A DNA stretch of 64,000 nucleotides from an uncultured Alphaproteobacteria bacterium (GCA_951812775.1 OX638326.1:1872335-1936334), one strand, 5' to 3'. Counted from the stretch's first letter, positions 27,452 to 36,058 are shown. Numbers and translations: made by a program. The notes: generated from the sequence alone by a model not told the origin.

Positions 27452-28324
27452 TCACGCGTTAGAACTATTTCCTAATTTCGCAAACCCTCTTTGAGTAGCC
27501 CTCAAATTTGTTTTCACATTCTTAATGTCTTGAGCGATAGCCAAGTCTTCAGGTGATGTGCCGCTCAGGTCTTTCATAGTTTTACGCACACGCGCTCCAA
27601 CATCGTAAGCGGCATTTTCGCAGCCGCGTTGTCCCTGAATATTGTCGTTACGAATTTTCGCTTCGGTTTGTGTAATCCTAAATAAATTCGCTGCTAACTC
27701 TTCCGTACCCATAAAATCAAGGAGGGGTCGTTTTTCTGGAATCTTCTTGTGTTTCTTCAACTGTGCGAGATTCATATTGTATAAACCGCGATATCCTTTG
27801 TTGTGAAACAATCCGAATTTCGTCACACCAACGTGGTCAGCAGTTGAGGCAAGGGTTTTTTCATTGTCCGTAATTTCATCACGGATAGTTACCCTTTCCA
27901 CGTCTTGAGTTTGCTGAACATATTTTTGGAATGATTCTGCAATTGTAGCAAAATATGCTTGCGCCGACGCAACCTCTTTCTTTTGCGTATCGCCATTCAT
28001 AGCCGCCAAATAGCAAGCAAACTTGGACAAGCGCATATCATCAACTTGTTTGCCGTTTAGTTGACGTTTCTCTTGAACGAAATTCTCATTCACCGGGATA
28101 TTTAAAGCTATGCACGCTGTCATAGCTTTGTTGATAGCCTTTTGAAATGAAGAATAGCTCTTGTACCCAAGCATCGCCATAAAATCGCGGGCGTACCAAT
28201 AAAAGAACCCGTTCTTGTGAGCGAAATCTTCAAAGCTCACATACTTGTCTTCAAAATGAAAGACATCAAGCAACATAAGCTGCTCGGGCGCTATTTGTTT
28301 TGGGTCATCAACAGTATCGGCCAT
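27452..28324 (-). CDS. dinD: DinD-like DNA-damage-inducible protein
   Basis: A 290-residue homologue of E. coli DinD, by the KilA/BRO-like N-terminal segment (FYWYARDFMAMLGYKSYSSFQKAI, residues 39-62), LSKFACYLAAMNGDTQKKEVASAQAYF near 110, FGLFHNKGYRGLY near 178 and the signature DFMGTEELAANLFRITQTEAKIRND near 212. E. coli DinD inhibits RecA-mediated strand exchange. The gene is clearly more AT-rich than nrdA and nrdB, between which it sits, suggesting acquisition. A GGAG site precedes the ATG. A canonical LexA box lies 79 bases upstream. Such an insertion inside the nrd operon is unusual. Confidence 0.9.
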   Translation of the reverse strand: MADTVDDPKQIAPEQLMLLDVFHFEDKYVSFEDFAHKNGFFYWYARDFMAMLGYKSYSSFQKAINKAMTACIALNIPVNENFVQEKRQLNGKQVDDMRLSKFACYLAAMNGDTQKKEVASAQAYFATIAESFQKYVQQTQDVERVTIRDEITDNEKTLASTADHVGVTKFGLFHNKGYRGLYNMNLAQLKKHKKIPEKRPLLDFMGTEELAANLFRITQTEAKIRNDNIQGQRGCENAAYDVGARVRKTMKDLSGTSPEDLAIAQDIKNVKTNLRATQRGFAKLGNSSNA

Positions 28325-28402
28325 TGTTTAGCTCCGCTAAGCTAGAAAAAATTACGTGGATTGGTCCATTTCCATGTTGCAGGATACAACCAAACTACCA
28401 AC

Positions 28403-28417
28403 GTTCGCGTTATGTTC
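28403..28417 (-). promoter_or_regulatory. LexA (SOS) box of the alphaproteobacterial type
   Basis: GTTCGCGTTATGTTC is an exact match to the alphaproteobacterial LexA direct repeat GTTC-N7-GTTC (GAAC-N7-GAAC on the coding strand). It lies in the nrdA-dinD gap, 79 bases before the dinD ATG. Two neighbouring tetramers at fixed spacing in a 127-base gap are unlikely by chance, and the function of the adjacent gene supports it. Confidence 0.85.
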
Positions 28418-28451
28418 GCAAACTTTTTCTAGCCCTTTCGTTATTTTCGTC

Positions 28452-30365
28452 TTACTGACAGGCGAGGCATTCCTCGTAGTCATTATCGTTTTCAGAGTCA
28501 CCCTCGGATGGCGCCGCGGCGGCGGCCAACGGAATTTCAATCGCATCCGGAGATGGCACCGGCATAATGCCGTCAGCGGCAATTTCCGTGACTTCCTCTT
28601 TCTGCGACACAGCCTCTGCCCGCTGGATCGATTTGGACCGGCAGTAATAGAGGCTCTTTACGCCCTTCTTCCAGGCCTGCCAGTGAATCTGATGCAGTAC
28701 TTTCTTTTCAACATCGGCCGGCAGGAATACGTTGATCGATTGTGACTGGCAGATGTATTCCGCCCGGTCACCGGCAAGATCAATGATCCAGCGTTGATCC
28801 AATTCAAAAGCCGTCTTGAAGACATCTTTTTCATCATCAGACAGGAAGTCGAGATGCTGAACCGAGCCTTCATGCGTGGTGATAGAAGACCAGATTTCTT
28901 CAGTATCCTTGCCTTTTTCGGCGAGCAATTCTTTCAGGTACTTATTCTTGACGCTGAACGATCCTGACAATGTCTTGTGCGTGAAGGAATTCGCCGCAAT
29001 CGGCTCAATGCCGGGCGACGACCCACCGCAAATGATCGAGATAGACGCCGTCGGCGCGATCGCCATCTTGCTGGAAAACCGTTCCATAATGCCGTAATCG
29101 GCCGCATCCGGGCAGGCACCGCGTTCGTGTGCCAACTCAACAGAGGCGACATCGGCCTGCTCGCGAATGTGCTTGAACATTTTCTTGTTCCACACCTTCG
29201 CCATGACGGATTCCAGCGGAATATTCTGTGACTGATAGAATGAATGCAGCCCCATAACGCCGAGCCCGACAGATCGCTCGCGCATTGCCGAATAGCGGGC
29301 ACGCTCCATCTCATCAGGCGCGTTATCGATAAAGTCCTGCAGAACGTTATCAAGGAAGCGCATAACGTCCGGGATAAACTGTTCCTGCTCGTTCCACGCG
29401 AACCAGGTCTCAAGGTTCAGCGAACACAGGCAGCAAACCGCCGTGCGTTCCTTGCCGTCCTTATCCATACCGGTCGGCAGCGTAATTTCACTGCACAGGT
29501 TGGACATTTTGACTTCAAGGTTACCCAGCTTGTGATGTTCCGGGATCGCCTTATTTACATGATCGATATAGATGAAATAGGGCTCGCCGGTTTCGACCCG
29601 GGCGGTGAGCAGGCGGATCCACAAGGATCGCGCGGAAACGGTACGCACAACATGGCGATCCTTCGGGCTGCGCAGTGGCATTTCGCCGTCTTCTTCCACC
29701 AGACGCATGAACTCATCGGTCAACAATATGCCATGATGCAGATTGAGTGCCTTGCGATTGGGATCGCCGCCCGTGGGGCGCCGCAATTCAATAAATTCTT
29801 CGATTTCAGGGTGATCAATCGGCAGATAGATTGCCGCCGAACCGCGACGCAGTGAACCCTGGCTGATCGCCAGCGTCAGCGAATCCATCACGCGGATAAA
29901 CGGAATAATGCCAGAGGTCTTACCGTTGGCACCGACCTTTTCACCAATAGACCGCAAATTGCCCCAATAGCTGCCAATGCCGCCGCCCTTGGCCGCCAGC
30001 CAGACATTCTCATTCCACAGGCTGACGATGCCATCGAGACTGTCATTTGCTTCATTCAGGAAACAGGAAATCGGCAGACCACGCTTGGTGCCCCCATTCG
30101 ACAGAACAGGCGTCGAGGGCATGAACCATAGATTGCTGATGTAATCGTAGAGGCGCTGCGCATGTTCGGAATCATCCGCATAATGTGCCGCGACCCGGGC
30201 AAACAGATCCTGATACCTCTCATCCGGCATCAGATACCGATCAGACAGGGTCTCTTTGCCGAATTCCGTCAGCTTTTCGTCCCGGCTGTGGTCAATAATG
30301 ACCCGAATGCCGCGTTCAGTCTGAAAAACTTCCGGTGAAATATCTACGTTTACGCTATCTGGCAC
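28452..30365 (-). CDS. nrdA: Ribonucleoside-diphosphate reductase class I, alpha subunit
   Basis: Catalytic subunit, 637 residues, reducing NDPs to dNDPs. Active-site cysteines are seen in PISCFLNE (near 100), the NLCSEI triad Asn-Cys-Glu (near 290) and CCLCSLNLE (near 312); the C-terminal thiol pair is EECLACQ. GGGIGSYWGNLRS marks the barrel. The N-terminal ATP-cone of E. coli NrdA is absent, so activity control by dATP at that site is not expected. Start is GTG with GGGAG upstream; the RBS, GTG and first seven codons are repeated upstream. dinD and nrdB follow on the same strand. Confidence 0.96.
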   Translation of the reverse strand: MPDSVNVDISPEVFQTERGIRVIIDHSRDEKLTEFGKETLSDRYLMPDERYQDLFARVAAHYADDSEHAQRLYDYISNLWFMPSTPVLSNGGTKRGLPISCFLNEANDSLDGIVSLWNENVWLAAKGGGIGSYWGNLRSIGEKVGANGKTSGIIPFIRVMDSLTLAISQGSLRRGSAAIYLPIDHPEIEEFIELRRPTGGDPNRKALNLHHGILLTDEFMRLVEEDGEMPLRSPKDRHVVRTVSARSLWIRLLTARVETGEPYFIYIDHVNKAIPEHHKLGNLEVKMSNLCSEITLPTGMDKDGKERTAVCCLCSLNLETWFAWNEQEQFIPDVMRFLDNVLQDFIDNAPDEMERARYSAMRERSVGLGVMGLHSFYQSQNIPLESVMAKVWNKKMFKHIREQADVASVELAHERGACPDAADYGIMERFSSKMAIAPTASISIICGGSSPGIEPIAANSFTHKTLSGSFSVKNKYLKELLAEKGKDTEEIWSSITTHEGSVQHLDFLSDDEKDVFKTAFELDQRWIIDLAGDRAEYICQSQSINVFLPADVEKKVLHQIHWQAWKKGVKSLYYCRSKSIQRAEAVSQKEEVTEIAADGIMPVPSPDAIEIPLAAAAAPSEGDSENDNDYEECLACQ

Positions 30366-30470
30366 CCCTATATCTCCCTATACGTTTACGCTATCTGGCG
30401 CCCCTATATTTCCCTATACGTTTACGCTATCTGGTACGTTTACGCTATCTGGCACCCCTAGACCTCCTAT
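30345..30470. repeat. 18/36-bp tandem repeat array spanning the nrdA start
   Basis: The 18-base unit TACGTTTACGCTATCTGG occurs four times without mismatch, at 30345, 30381, 30417 and 30435 (spacing 36, 36, 18). Between copies lies a variable 18-base unit (C[AG]CCCCTATATYTCCCTA). Read on the minus strand each 36-base pair is a ribosome site, a GTG (GCG in the middle copy) and codons for PDSVNV. The array is thus a duplicated nrdA translation start. Confidence 0.97.
30414..30455 (-). CDS. 13-codon upstream ORF made by duplication of the nrdA start
   Basis: GTG at 30455 preceded at ideal spacing by a perfect AGGAGG reads MPDSVNVPDSVNV then TAG at 30414. It has the best Shine-Dalgarno of the region, better than that of nrdA itself, whose GTG follows 48 bases later in the same frame. 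Translation and reinitiation are inferred, not shown. Confidence 0.5.
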   Translation of the reverse strand: MPDSVNVPDSVNV

Positions 30471-30894
30471 ACGCTACCCTACAATTTCATCCCGGTGACC
30501 CTGATTTAGCATCATCCGGGACAATCCAATCCCCGAATTTCCATTATGTCAGAGGCGTTTAGAGGAGTCGAAATCCCGGCGCCTGCTTGGCCTTTTCAGA
30601 CCGGTTTTGGAGCAGACGTGAAGCCGAACTTCCCTTCCCCCAGCATGACGGAACGGAAAGAAGTTTGCCCTAAGCTGACTCGTCACGTCAATATAATTAT
30701 TTCCAATTATATTTTTGTAACAACAATAATTAGTGTTTTAAAATCTTCTGCATACCATATTTTGTGCATAATTAGGTGGATGCAACGGGGTGAAACTAAT
30801 GATAACCTGTGGAAAACTGCCGATTTCGTTGTGGAAAACCTGTGGAAAAAATTTCATATAGCTGAAATCAATTTATCAAAACCGTCGAGTCCAA
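30471..30894. other. Long nrdA upstream region, no gene seen
   Basis: About 420 bases between the nrdA start repeats and the ligJ terminator hold no convincing gene. They contain an AT-rich core (about 30685-30775), a perfect inverted repeat AATATAATT-N6-AATTATATT at 30690-30713, DnaA-box-like sites (separate entry) and three GANTC (CcrM) sites at 30565, 30677 and 30887. GcrA-, DnaA- or NrdR-type cell-cycle control of nrd transcription is plausible; no clear NrdR box was found. Confidence 0.6.
30763..30849 (-). promoter_or_regulatory. DnaA-box-like cluster upstream of nrdA
   Basis: TGTGCATAA at 30763-30771 is the complement of a consensus DnaA box (TTATNCACA). TGTGGAAAA, one base off consensus, occurs three times at 30808, 30830 and 30841, with spacings of 22 and 11 bases, i.e. 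on one face of the helix and in one orientation. E. coli nrdAB is controlled by DnaA at similar boxes. Confidence 0.55.
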
Positions 30895-30929
30895 CGAAAA
30901 AGGGTCGGCAAAATGCCGACCCTTTTTCG
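30895..30929 (-). terminator. Bidirectional terminator after ligJ
   Basis: CGAAAAAGGGTCGGC and GCCGACCCTTTTTCG form a long perfect stem around AAAAT. It lies 16 bases after the ligJ stop on the minus strand and has a T run on both strands. Confidence 0.92.
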
Positions 30930-30944
30930 TGATCAAAAATCTCC

Positions 30945-31964
30945 TTAGGCAGCGATAGCGTCTTTGAGTCTCGAAAAGACACTGAATGCATTTTCCGAGA
31001 AAATCTGCGCTTTTTCGGCATCAGAGATGTCTGCCGCATCGATATACCGCTTGGTGTCATCGAAGTTAAATCCGGTCTCCGGATCAACGCCGCGCACGGC
31101 ACCAACCATTTCGGAAGCAAACAGAATATTCTTCGTGGGAATCACCTCAAGCAGACAATCGATGCCCGCCTGGTGATACACACAGGTATCAAAGAACACG
31201 TTATTCAGCAGCAGCGCATCAAGGGGGGGGCGTCCCATATCTTGTGCCAACCCCCGGAACCGACCCCAATGGTAGGGGACGGCGCCACCGCCATGCGGGA
31301 TGATGAACTTAAGCGTCGGGAACTCTTTGAACAGATCCGACATCAGCAGCTGCATAAAGACTGTCGTATCGCCGCAAAGATAGTGCGACCCGGTGTGATG
31401 GAAGTTGGGATTGCAGGACCCGCTGACATGCAACATCGCCGGCACATCAAGCTCGACCATCTTTTCATAGACCGGATACCACCACTTGTCGGTAATCGGC
31501 GGGTCAGTCCACATGGCGCCCGACGGATCGGGGTTCAGGTTCAGCCCGATAAAGCCCATCTCATTTACACAGCGTTCGAGCTCCGCAATGCAGTTTTTGG
31601 GCTCAATACCAGGATATTGCGGCAACTGGCATACCGGCACGAAGTTCTCCGGATAGAGATCGCAGGCCCGACGCACCATGTTGTTACAGATCGTCGCCCA
31701 GTACTCGCTGGTCTTGGCCGTCCCCAGGTGATGACCCATGCCAACCGCACGCGGCGAAAAGATCGTCAGATCGGACCCACGCTCGCGCTGTAGTTTAAGC
31801 TGTGCCGGTTCCAGCCGCTCACGCATTTCATCGTCACTGCATTCAAAATCCGCTTCAGACGGCACAAAGTTGGGATCATTGTCGACCCCCGCCAGCTGCG
31901 CCTTGCGGTAATCGGTAAGCGCTTCAGGCTCCGTCGTATAATGGCCGTGGCAATCGATAATCAT
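30945..31964 (-). CDS. ligJ: 4-oxalomesaconate hydratase-like amidohydrolase (LigJ type)
   Basis: Amidohydrolase-2 barrel protein, 339 residues, starting MIIDCHGHYTTEPEAL, which closely matches LigJ, the hydratase turning 4-oxalomesaconate into 4-carboxy-4-hydroxy-2-oxoadipate in protocatechuate 4,5-cleavage. The metal motif HGHY (residues 6-9), LHVSGSCNPNFHHTGSHYL near 180 and PHGGGAVPYHWGR near 233 fit. The ATG at 31964 has AGGAGAAACC before it; the upstream extension of 17 codons is not family-like. It forms a minus-strand pair with the aldolase gene, whose enzyme would act on its product. ACMSD-like decarboxylase is the alternative. Confidence 0.82.
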   Translation of the reverse strand: MIIDCHGHYTTEPEALTDYRKAQLAGVDNDPNFVPSEADFECSDDEMRERLEPAQLKLQRERGSDLTIFSPRAVGMGHHLGTAKTSEYWATICNNMVRRACDLYPENFVPVCQLPQYPGIEPKNCIAELERCVNEMGFIGLNLNPDPSGAMWTDPPITDKWWYPVYEKMVELDVPAMLHVSGSCNPNFHHTGSHYLCGDTTVFMQLLMSDLFKEFPTLKFIIPHGGGAVPYHWGRFRGLAQDMGRPPLDALLLNNVFFDTCVYHQAGIDCLLEVIPTKNILFASEMVGAVRGVDPETGFNFDDTKRYIDAADISDAEKAQIFSENAFSVFSRLKDAIAA

Positions 31965-32075
31965 TTTGGTTTCTCCTGTTTTTACCGGGTCCGACCCACT
32001 CTCCCTCCCGGCCACCCATGGGATACGCGCATTGGGTGGTCGGGAGGGGAGTGGACGGTCAGTTATTTCAACAAA

Positions 32076-32984
32076 TTAATATGAAGGCGCGGGTTCAGTT
32101 GGTTTGTCGCTGTCACCATCGGCCCTGCCCGAAAGCTCCAGTCCCTTGTCGAGGCCTGGTGTTGACCGAACCGGCGCGGCCATCAGGAAGGTGTAGCCTT
32201 CGTCCAAAATGCGTTCGACATTTCCCGCATTCACATGCGGATGCCCGACCGCGACATTGTTCTCCTTACAATTTGCCACAATCTCTGCCATCGCTTCCAG
32301 CACAACGGGATGCGCATACTGACGCGGATAACCAAGTTCCTGGCTCAAATCACCTTCGCCGATCAGCACAGCACCAACGCCGGGAACATTCTTAAGAATA
32401 TCCGGCAGCGCCGCCATACCTGCTGTGTCTTCGATCATCAGGATAACCAGGATTTCGCCTTCCGGTGCTAACGGCCAGACATCGGCCTTCTGGTAATATT
32501 CCTGCTGGCTAATCCCCCAATAGCGGACAGCGCCCGTCGGGCCATCACCGCGAATGCCGGCGGGTTCATAAAGCGGTGCATCGCTCATCCGCGGATAACG
32601 GCAAGCCGCCACCGCATTATAGGCCTCCTCGACGGAGCTGATATGGGGCCAGACAACGCCATAAACGCCGAGATCAAGCGCCTGCTTTGCCTGCCATTGT
32701 GCCATCTCATTGCCATTGGGCGGCACGCGAACCATTGGTGTTACGGGCGGCGCCAGCGAGCCTGATTTCGCGATCTGGCCGCGATTGAGCATATATTGCA
32801 AACAGTCGCGTAAAACAGGGCCATCCCACGGATTGTGCTCCATTTCAAATACAATGCCGTCATAGCCAGTGTTCGTGCTGTAGGCGAGCGCCGATGTGAC
32901 GTCGGGGGTTGAGAATGCCGTAAAGGCCGGTTTTCCCGCCGCGAGCGCGCCGATTACACCATTAAGTCTTGGAATGTCTGCCAT
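32076..32984 (-). CDS. HpcH/HpaI-family aldolase
   Basis: Class II pyruvate aldolase barrel, 302 residues. Metal and substrate segments are seen: DGIVFEMEHNPWD (near 44), PMVRVPPNG (near 85), ILVILMIEDTAGMAAL (near 180, the Glu ligand) and IGEGDLSQELGYP (Asp ligand). In the context of LigJ it probably cleaves 4-carboxy-4-hydroxy-2-oxoadipate to pyruvate and oxaloacetate, a job done in other bacteria by the unrelated LigK; this role is inferred. ATG at 32984 with GGGAAG upstream is preferred over the ORF's first start. It precedes ligJ by 111 bases on the same strand. Confidence 0.8.
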   Translation of the reverse strand: MADIPRLNGVIGALAAGKPAFTAFSTPDVTSALAYSTNTGYDGIVFEMEHNPWDGPVLRDCLQYMLNRGQIAKSGSLAPPVTPMVRVPPNGNEMAQWQAKQALDLGVYGVVWPHISSVEEAYNAVAACRYPRMSDAPLYEPAGIRGDGPTGAVRYWGISQQEYYQKADVWPLAPEGEILVILMIEDTAGMAALPDILKNVPGVGAVLIGEGDLSQELGYPRQYAHPVVLEAMAEIVANCKENNVAVGHPHVNAGNVERILDEGYTFLMAAPVRSTPGLDKGLELSGRADGDSDKPTEPAPSY

Positions 32985-33114
32985 CTTTCTTCCCTGAAGG
33001 TCTGGTTTATTTGGCCGCAGTGTACTGACACTAAAGCGGTCAGACAATCCGCCAACGCCCTTGCGCGGCAAATGAATTCCGGTTTAGCTCATCAAAACGC
33101 CTCACGGGGGAAAA

Positions 33115-34125
33115 ATGGCAGAAATTGTACTCGGTATCGGCACCTCCCATGGCCCGATGCTGTCGACGCCATGGGAAAAATGGGCCGGTCGTGTCGCCGC
33201 CGACAAGCAGCTCGACGCGCATGATTTTCGCGGCGGTAAATACAGCTTCGACGAGCTGGTCGAGATGCGCGAGGACGAGAACCTCGCGGTTCAGCTAACG
33301 CCGGAGAAATGGCAGGAACGATCCGCAGCCTGCCGCGTAGCGCTTGAGACGCTAGCGACCAAATATGCCGAGGCCGCGCCAGATGTCGCGGTAATCGTCG
33401 GCAATGATCAACGCGAACTGTTTCTGGAAGACAACTTTCCGGCCTTCTCCGTCTTTTGGGGCGAGGAGATTGCAAACAATCCGCGGACCGAAGAACAAAT
33501 CGCAGATCTGCCTCCCGGTATCGCCATCGCCGAACGCGGCCATGTGCCGCCGGAAGACACGACCTGCCCCGGTCATCCCGAGCTTGGAAAACACATTATT
33601 GAGTCCCTGATGGATCAGGATTTCGACATTGCTGCATCTGCCAGACTTCCAAAGGGCTCCGGCTATGTAAATGGCGTGCCGCACGCCTTCGGCTTTATTT
33701 ACCGCCAGATTATGAAAGACGATGTGACACCCAACGTCCCTATTCTGGTGAATACCTTCTATCCACCCAACCAGCCACGCGCTGAACGCTGTTATGCCCT
33801 GGGCAAAGCGTTGAAAAATGCCATTGAAAGCTGGGAGTCGGATGCGCGTGTCGCGGTTTTTGCCTCCGGCGGACTTAGCCATTTTGTTATTGATGAGGAG
33901 CTGGACAAAAAGGTCCTTGATGCCTTTATCAATCATGACCATGAAGCTTTGATCGGTATCCCGGAAAACCTCTATCAATCCGGCACCTCGGAAATCAAGA
34001 ACTGGATACCCGTCGCCGCAATCATGGATGAATGCGACAAGCAAATGACGCTGGTGGATTATGTGCCCTGCTACCGCTCGGAAGCCGGTACCGGCAATGC
34101 CATGGGTTTTCTGTATTGGGAATAG
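33115..34125 (+). CDS. Class III extradiol ring-cleavage dioxygenase (LigB type)
   Basis: LigB-superfamily Fe(II) dioxygenase, 336 residues, of the kind that opens protocatechuate, gallate or related catechols between C4 and C5. The N-terminal GTSHGPMLSTPWE provides the first iron histidine (residue 11), GNDQRELFLEDNFPAF follows near residue 95, and FASGGLSHFVIDEEL near residue 245 is the conserved LigB segment. It is a single long chain without a separate LigA subunit gene here. Divergent from the aldolase gene (130 bases) and followed by a GST gene, so this intergenic gap likely carries both promoters. Confidence 0.85.
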   Translation: MAEIVLGIGTSHGPMLSTPWEKWAGRVAADKQLDAHDFRGGKYSFDELVEMREDENLAVQLTPEKWQERSAACRVALETLATKYAEAAPDVAVIVGNDQRELFLEDNFPAFSVFWGEEIANNPRTEEQIADLPPGIAIAERGHVPPEDTTCPGHPELGKHIIESLMDQDFDIAASARLPKGSGYVNGVPHAFGFIYRQIMKDDVTPNVPILVNTFYPPNQPRAERCYALGKALKNAIESWESDARVAVFASGGLSHFVIDEELDKKVLDAFINHDHEALIGIPENLYQSGTSEIKNWIPVAAIMDECDKQMTLVDYVPCYRSEAGTGNAMGFLYWE

Positions 34126-34153
34126 TTCCCGCAACACAATCGAAAGTAATTAA

Positions 34154-34738
34154 ATGATCGATGTCTACTCATGGAAATCCGCCAATGGCCGTCGTCCTAT
34201 CATTATTCTGGAGGAAACCGGCACGCCCTATAACCTGATCCCAATCGACCCTCATGGTGGCAAGAACCGGGAACCGGAATATCTGAAAATAAGCCCCGGC
34301 GGCAAGGTCCCCTGCATGGTCGATCCCGACGGTCCCGGTGGACAGCCAATTCACATCATGGAATCCGCTGCCATTCTTGAATATATCGCGGAAAAAACCG
34401 GTCAGTTTATGGGCTCCGATAGCGCGAGCAAATGGCAGGTCAAGCAATGGCTCTATTATCTCTCGACCAACGTTTCGGTGAGTTTCTCCAACCTCAACCA
34501 TGCGCGCGATCTCGAGGGACAATGTCGCAATCTGTTGGAGTCAGTGAACAATCATCTCGCCGACAACGTGTTTTTTGCCGGGGAGTATTCGATTGCGGAT
34601 ATGATGGTCATTGGCCGATTTGGGGCCTTCGCCTTTGATTTTATCGACCTCCGGGAATACCCGCATCTTGTCCGCTGGATTGAAATGATGATGGCGCGGC
34701 CAGCGGTTCAGAAATCGATGAAAATCCCCATCGGCTGA
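34154..34738 (+). CDS. Glutathione S-transferase-family protein
   Basis: Thioredoxin-fold plus helical GST, 194 residues. The N-domain reads MIDVYSWKSANGRRPIIILEETG, with NGRRP in the active-site position as in YfcG/YghU-like nu-class enzymes; SPGGKVPCMVD and the glutathione-binding ESAAILEYIAEKTG (near 73-86) follow, and the C-domain has SIADMMVIGR. It may protect against or isomerise aromatic ring-fission intermediates, since it lies 28 bases after the LigB-type gene; the actual reaction is unknown. The 194-residue length is slightly short for a GST but complete. Confidence 0.85.
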   Translation: MIDVYSWKSANGRRPIIILEETGTPYNLIPIDPHGGKNREPEYLKISPGGKVPCMVDPDGPGGQPIHIMESAAILEYIAEKTGQFMGSDSASKWQVKQWLYYLSTNVSVSFSNLNHARDLEGQCRNLLESVNNHLADNVFFAGEYSIADMMVIGRFGAFAFDFIDLREYPHLVRWIEMMMARPAVQKSMKIPIG

Positions 34739-34857
34739 TATTCCAGTTTTAGGGAAGATTCTCCTACGCATTACAAGTGAATCATCGTAGTGTTTTTTTG
34801 CGGTCCGGGTTTTATAGGGCTCACAAAGCATAGAAACCGTGAATGAGAGGGAGACAG

Positions 34858-35970
34858 ATGACGAAAAAGACTGACAAGGGCGCGACTAAAAACGTCTCGC
34901 GCCGTACCGTAATACAAGCCAGTACCGGTCTCGGCGCAATTCTAGCGACCGGCGTTGCACCGGCCTTCGTAAGCGAAGTTGGCGCCTCCAAGATGCGCAA
35001 GGTGAAGTTCATGCTGCCCTGGCTGTTTGTCGGTGGACATACATTTGAATTTGCCGCTGCCGCTGTTTACTGGAAAAAGCGTGGCCTGGATGTCGCTATC
35101 CAACGTGGCTATGGCTCGGGCGCGGCGATCAAGGCTGTTTCCTCCAAAACCGTCAATTTTGCCGAAGCCAGTTATGGCGTTGCGGTAAACGGTGTTTCAA
35201 AGGGACTCAACATTGTAGCCATTGGCGCCAAGCTTCAGAAGAGCCCAATCGCTATTTCCTGTCGTAAGGATTCCGGCGTTAAAACGCCAAAAGACCTTGA
35301 AGGCAAAACCCTCGTGGGAGCCGCTGCTTCCGGCGACACGTTGATGATGCCAGGCTTCGCCCGCGCTGCCGGGATTGATATCAACAAGATCAATCGCAAC
35401 CTGGTTCACCCCAGTAAGCTGATCAGTTCCGTCTTGAACAAGCAGGCCGATTGCACCGGCACGTATTACGTCAGTAATGCTGCCTCGCTAGCCAGCAAGA
35501 CACCGGCTGTTCACTTCATGTATGCCAATTACGGCCTGCAGACGCTTGATCTCGGCCTGATTTCCCGGCCGGATATGGTGAAAAATGAACCCGATCTGGT
35601 TCAGGCGATGGTCGATGGCGCCATGGAAGGGCTGAAATTGCAGCTCCTGGATCCAGGAAAATCGCTGGACTACATGATTGCCGCACGGCCGGAGCTTAAA
35701 ACCAAGCCCCGTGATTTGCTGTTGACCCATTCCGGCAACACAAACTTCCTGTTGATCGGTCCGGCTGTTGAAAAGAACGGACTTGGCTGGATGGACGAGG
35801 CGGACCAGAAGCGGACACGCGATGTGGTCATCAAATATATGAACGCCAGGAAAGTTCCGCCAATCAGCGAGCTGTTCACCAATAAGTTCGCGGGGAACAT
35901 TAAACTGACTGCGGCGGAATGGGCGAAAGCAAAGGCCCTTTCAGCGAAACACGATCCAGCAAAAGCCTAA
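34858..35970 (+). CDS. ABC-transporter substrate-binding protein (NMT1/SsuA-like)
   Basis: Periplasmic binding protein, 370 residues, of the nitrate/taurine/sulfonate/aromatic-acid group. A twin-arginine-type signal NVSRRTVIQASTGLGAILATG (residues 11-31) suggests Tat export. VKFMLPWLFVGGHTFEFAAAAVYWKKRGLDV begins the mature domain. The ATG at 34858 is chosen for its GAGGGAGA ribosome site; an ATG 15 bases earlier is inside that site. With the following ATPase and permease genes it forms a complete importer embedded in an aromatic-degradation cluster, so an aromatic carboxylate ligand is likely but inferred. Confidence 0.85.
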   Translation: MTKKTDKGATKNVSRRTVIQASTGLGAILATGVAPAFVSEVGASKMRKVKFMLPWLFVGGHTFEFAAAAVYWKKRGLDVAIQRGYGSGAAIKAVSSKTVNFAEASYGVAVNGVSKGLNIVAIGAKLQKSPIAISCRKDSGVKTPKDLEGKTLVGAAASGDTLMMPGFARAAGIDINKINRNLVHPSKLISSVLNKQADCTGTYYVSNAASLASKTPAVHFMYANYGLQTLDLGLISRPDMVKNEPDLVQAMVDGAMEGLKLQLLDPGKSLDYMIAARPELKTKPRDLLLTHSGNTNFLLIGPAVEKNGLGWMDEADQKRTRDVVIKYMNARKVPPISELFTNKFAGNIKLTAAEWAKAKALSAKHDPAKA

Positions 35971-36058
35971 GCTGGGTACATTTGTCTCAGACGCCCGTTC
36001 CCTCTTATAGGGGAAACGAGCCGTTTGCGTATTTTGTTTGGATTGGTACCTTCCTGAT

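Noticed and set aside
30335..30562. 75-residue plus-strand frame with repeated RLRYLAPL
   Set aside because: It is the translation of the 18/36-bp repeats on the opposite strand from nrdA, so it is a repeat artefact, not a gene.
30690..30849. Chromosomal replication origin upstream of nrdA
   Set aside because: One true and three imperfect DnaA boxes with no dnaA, hemE or parAB neighbours do not justify an oriC call; control of nrdA is the simpler reading.
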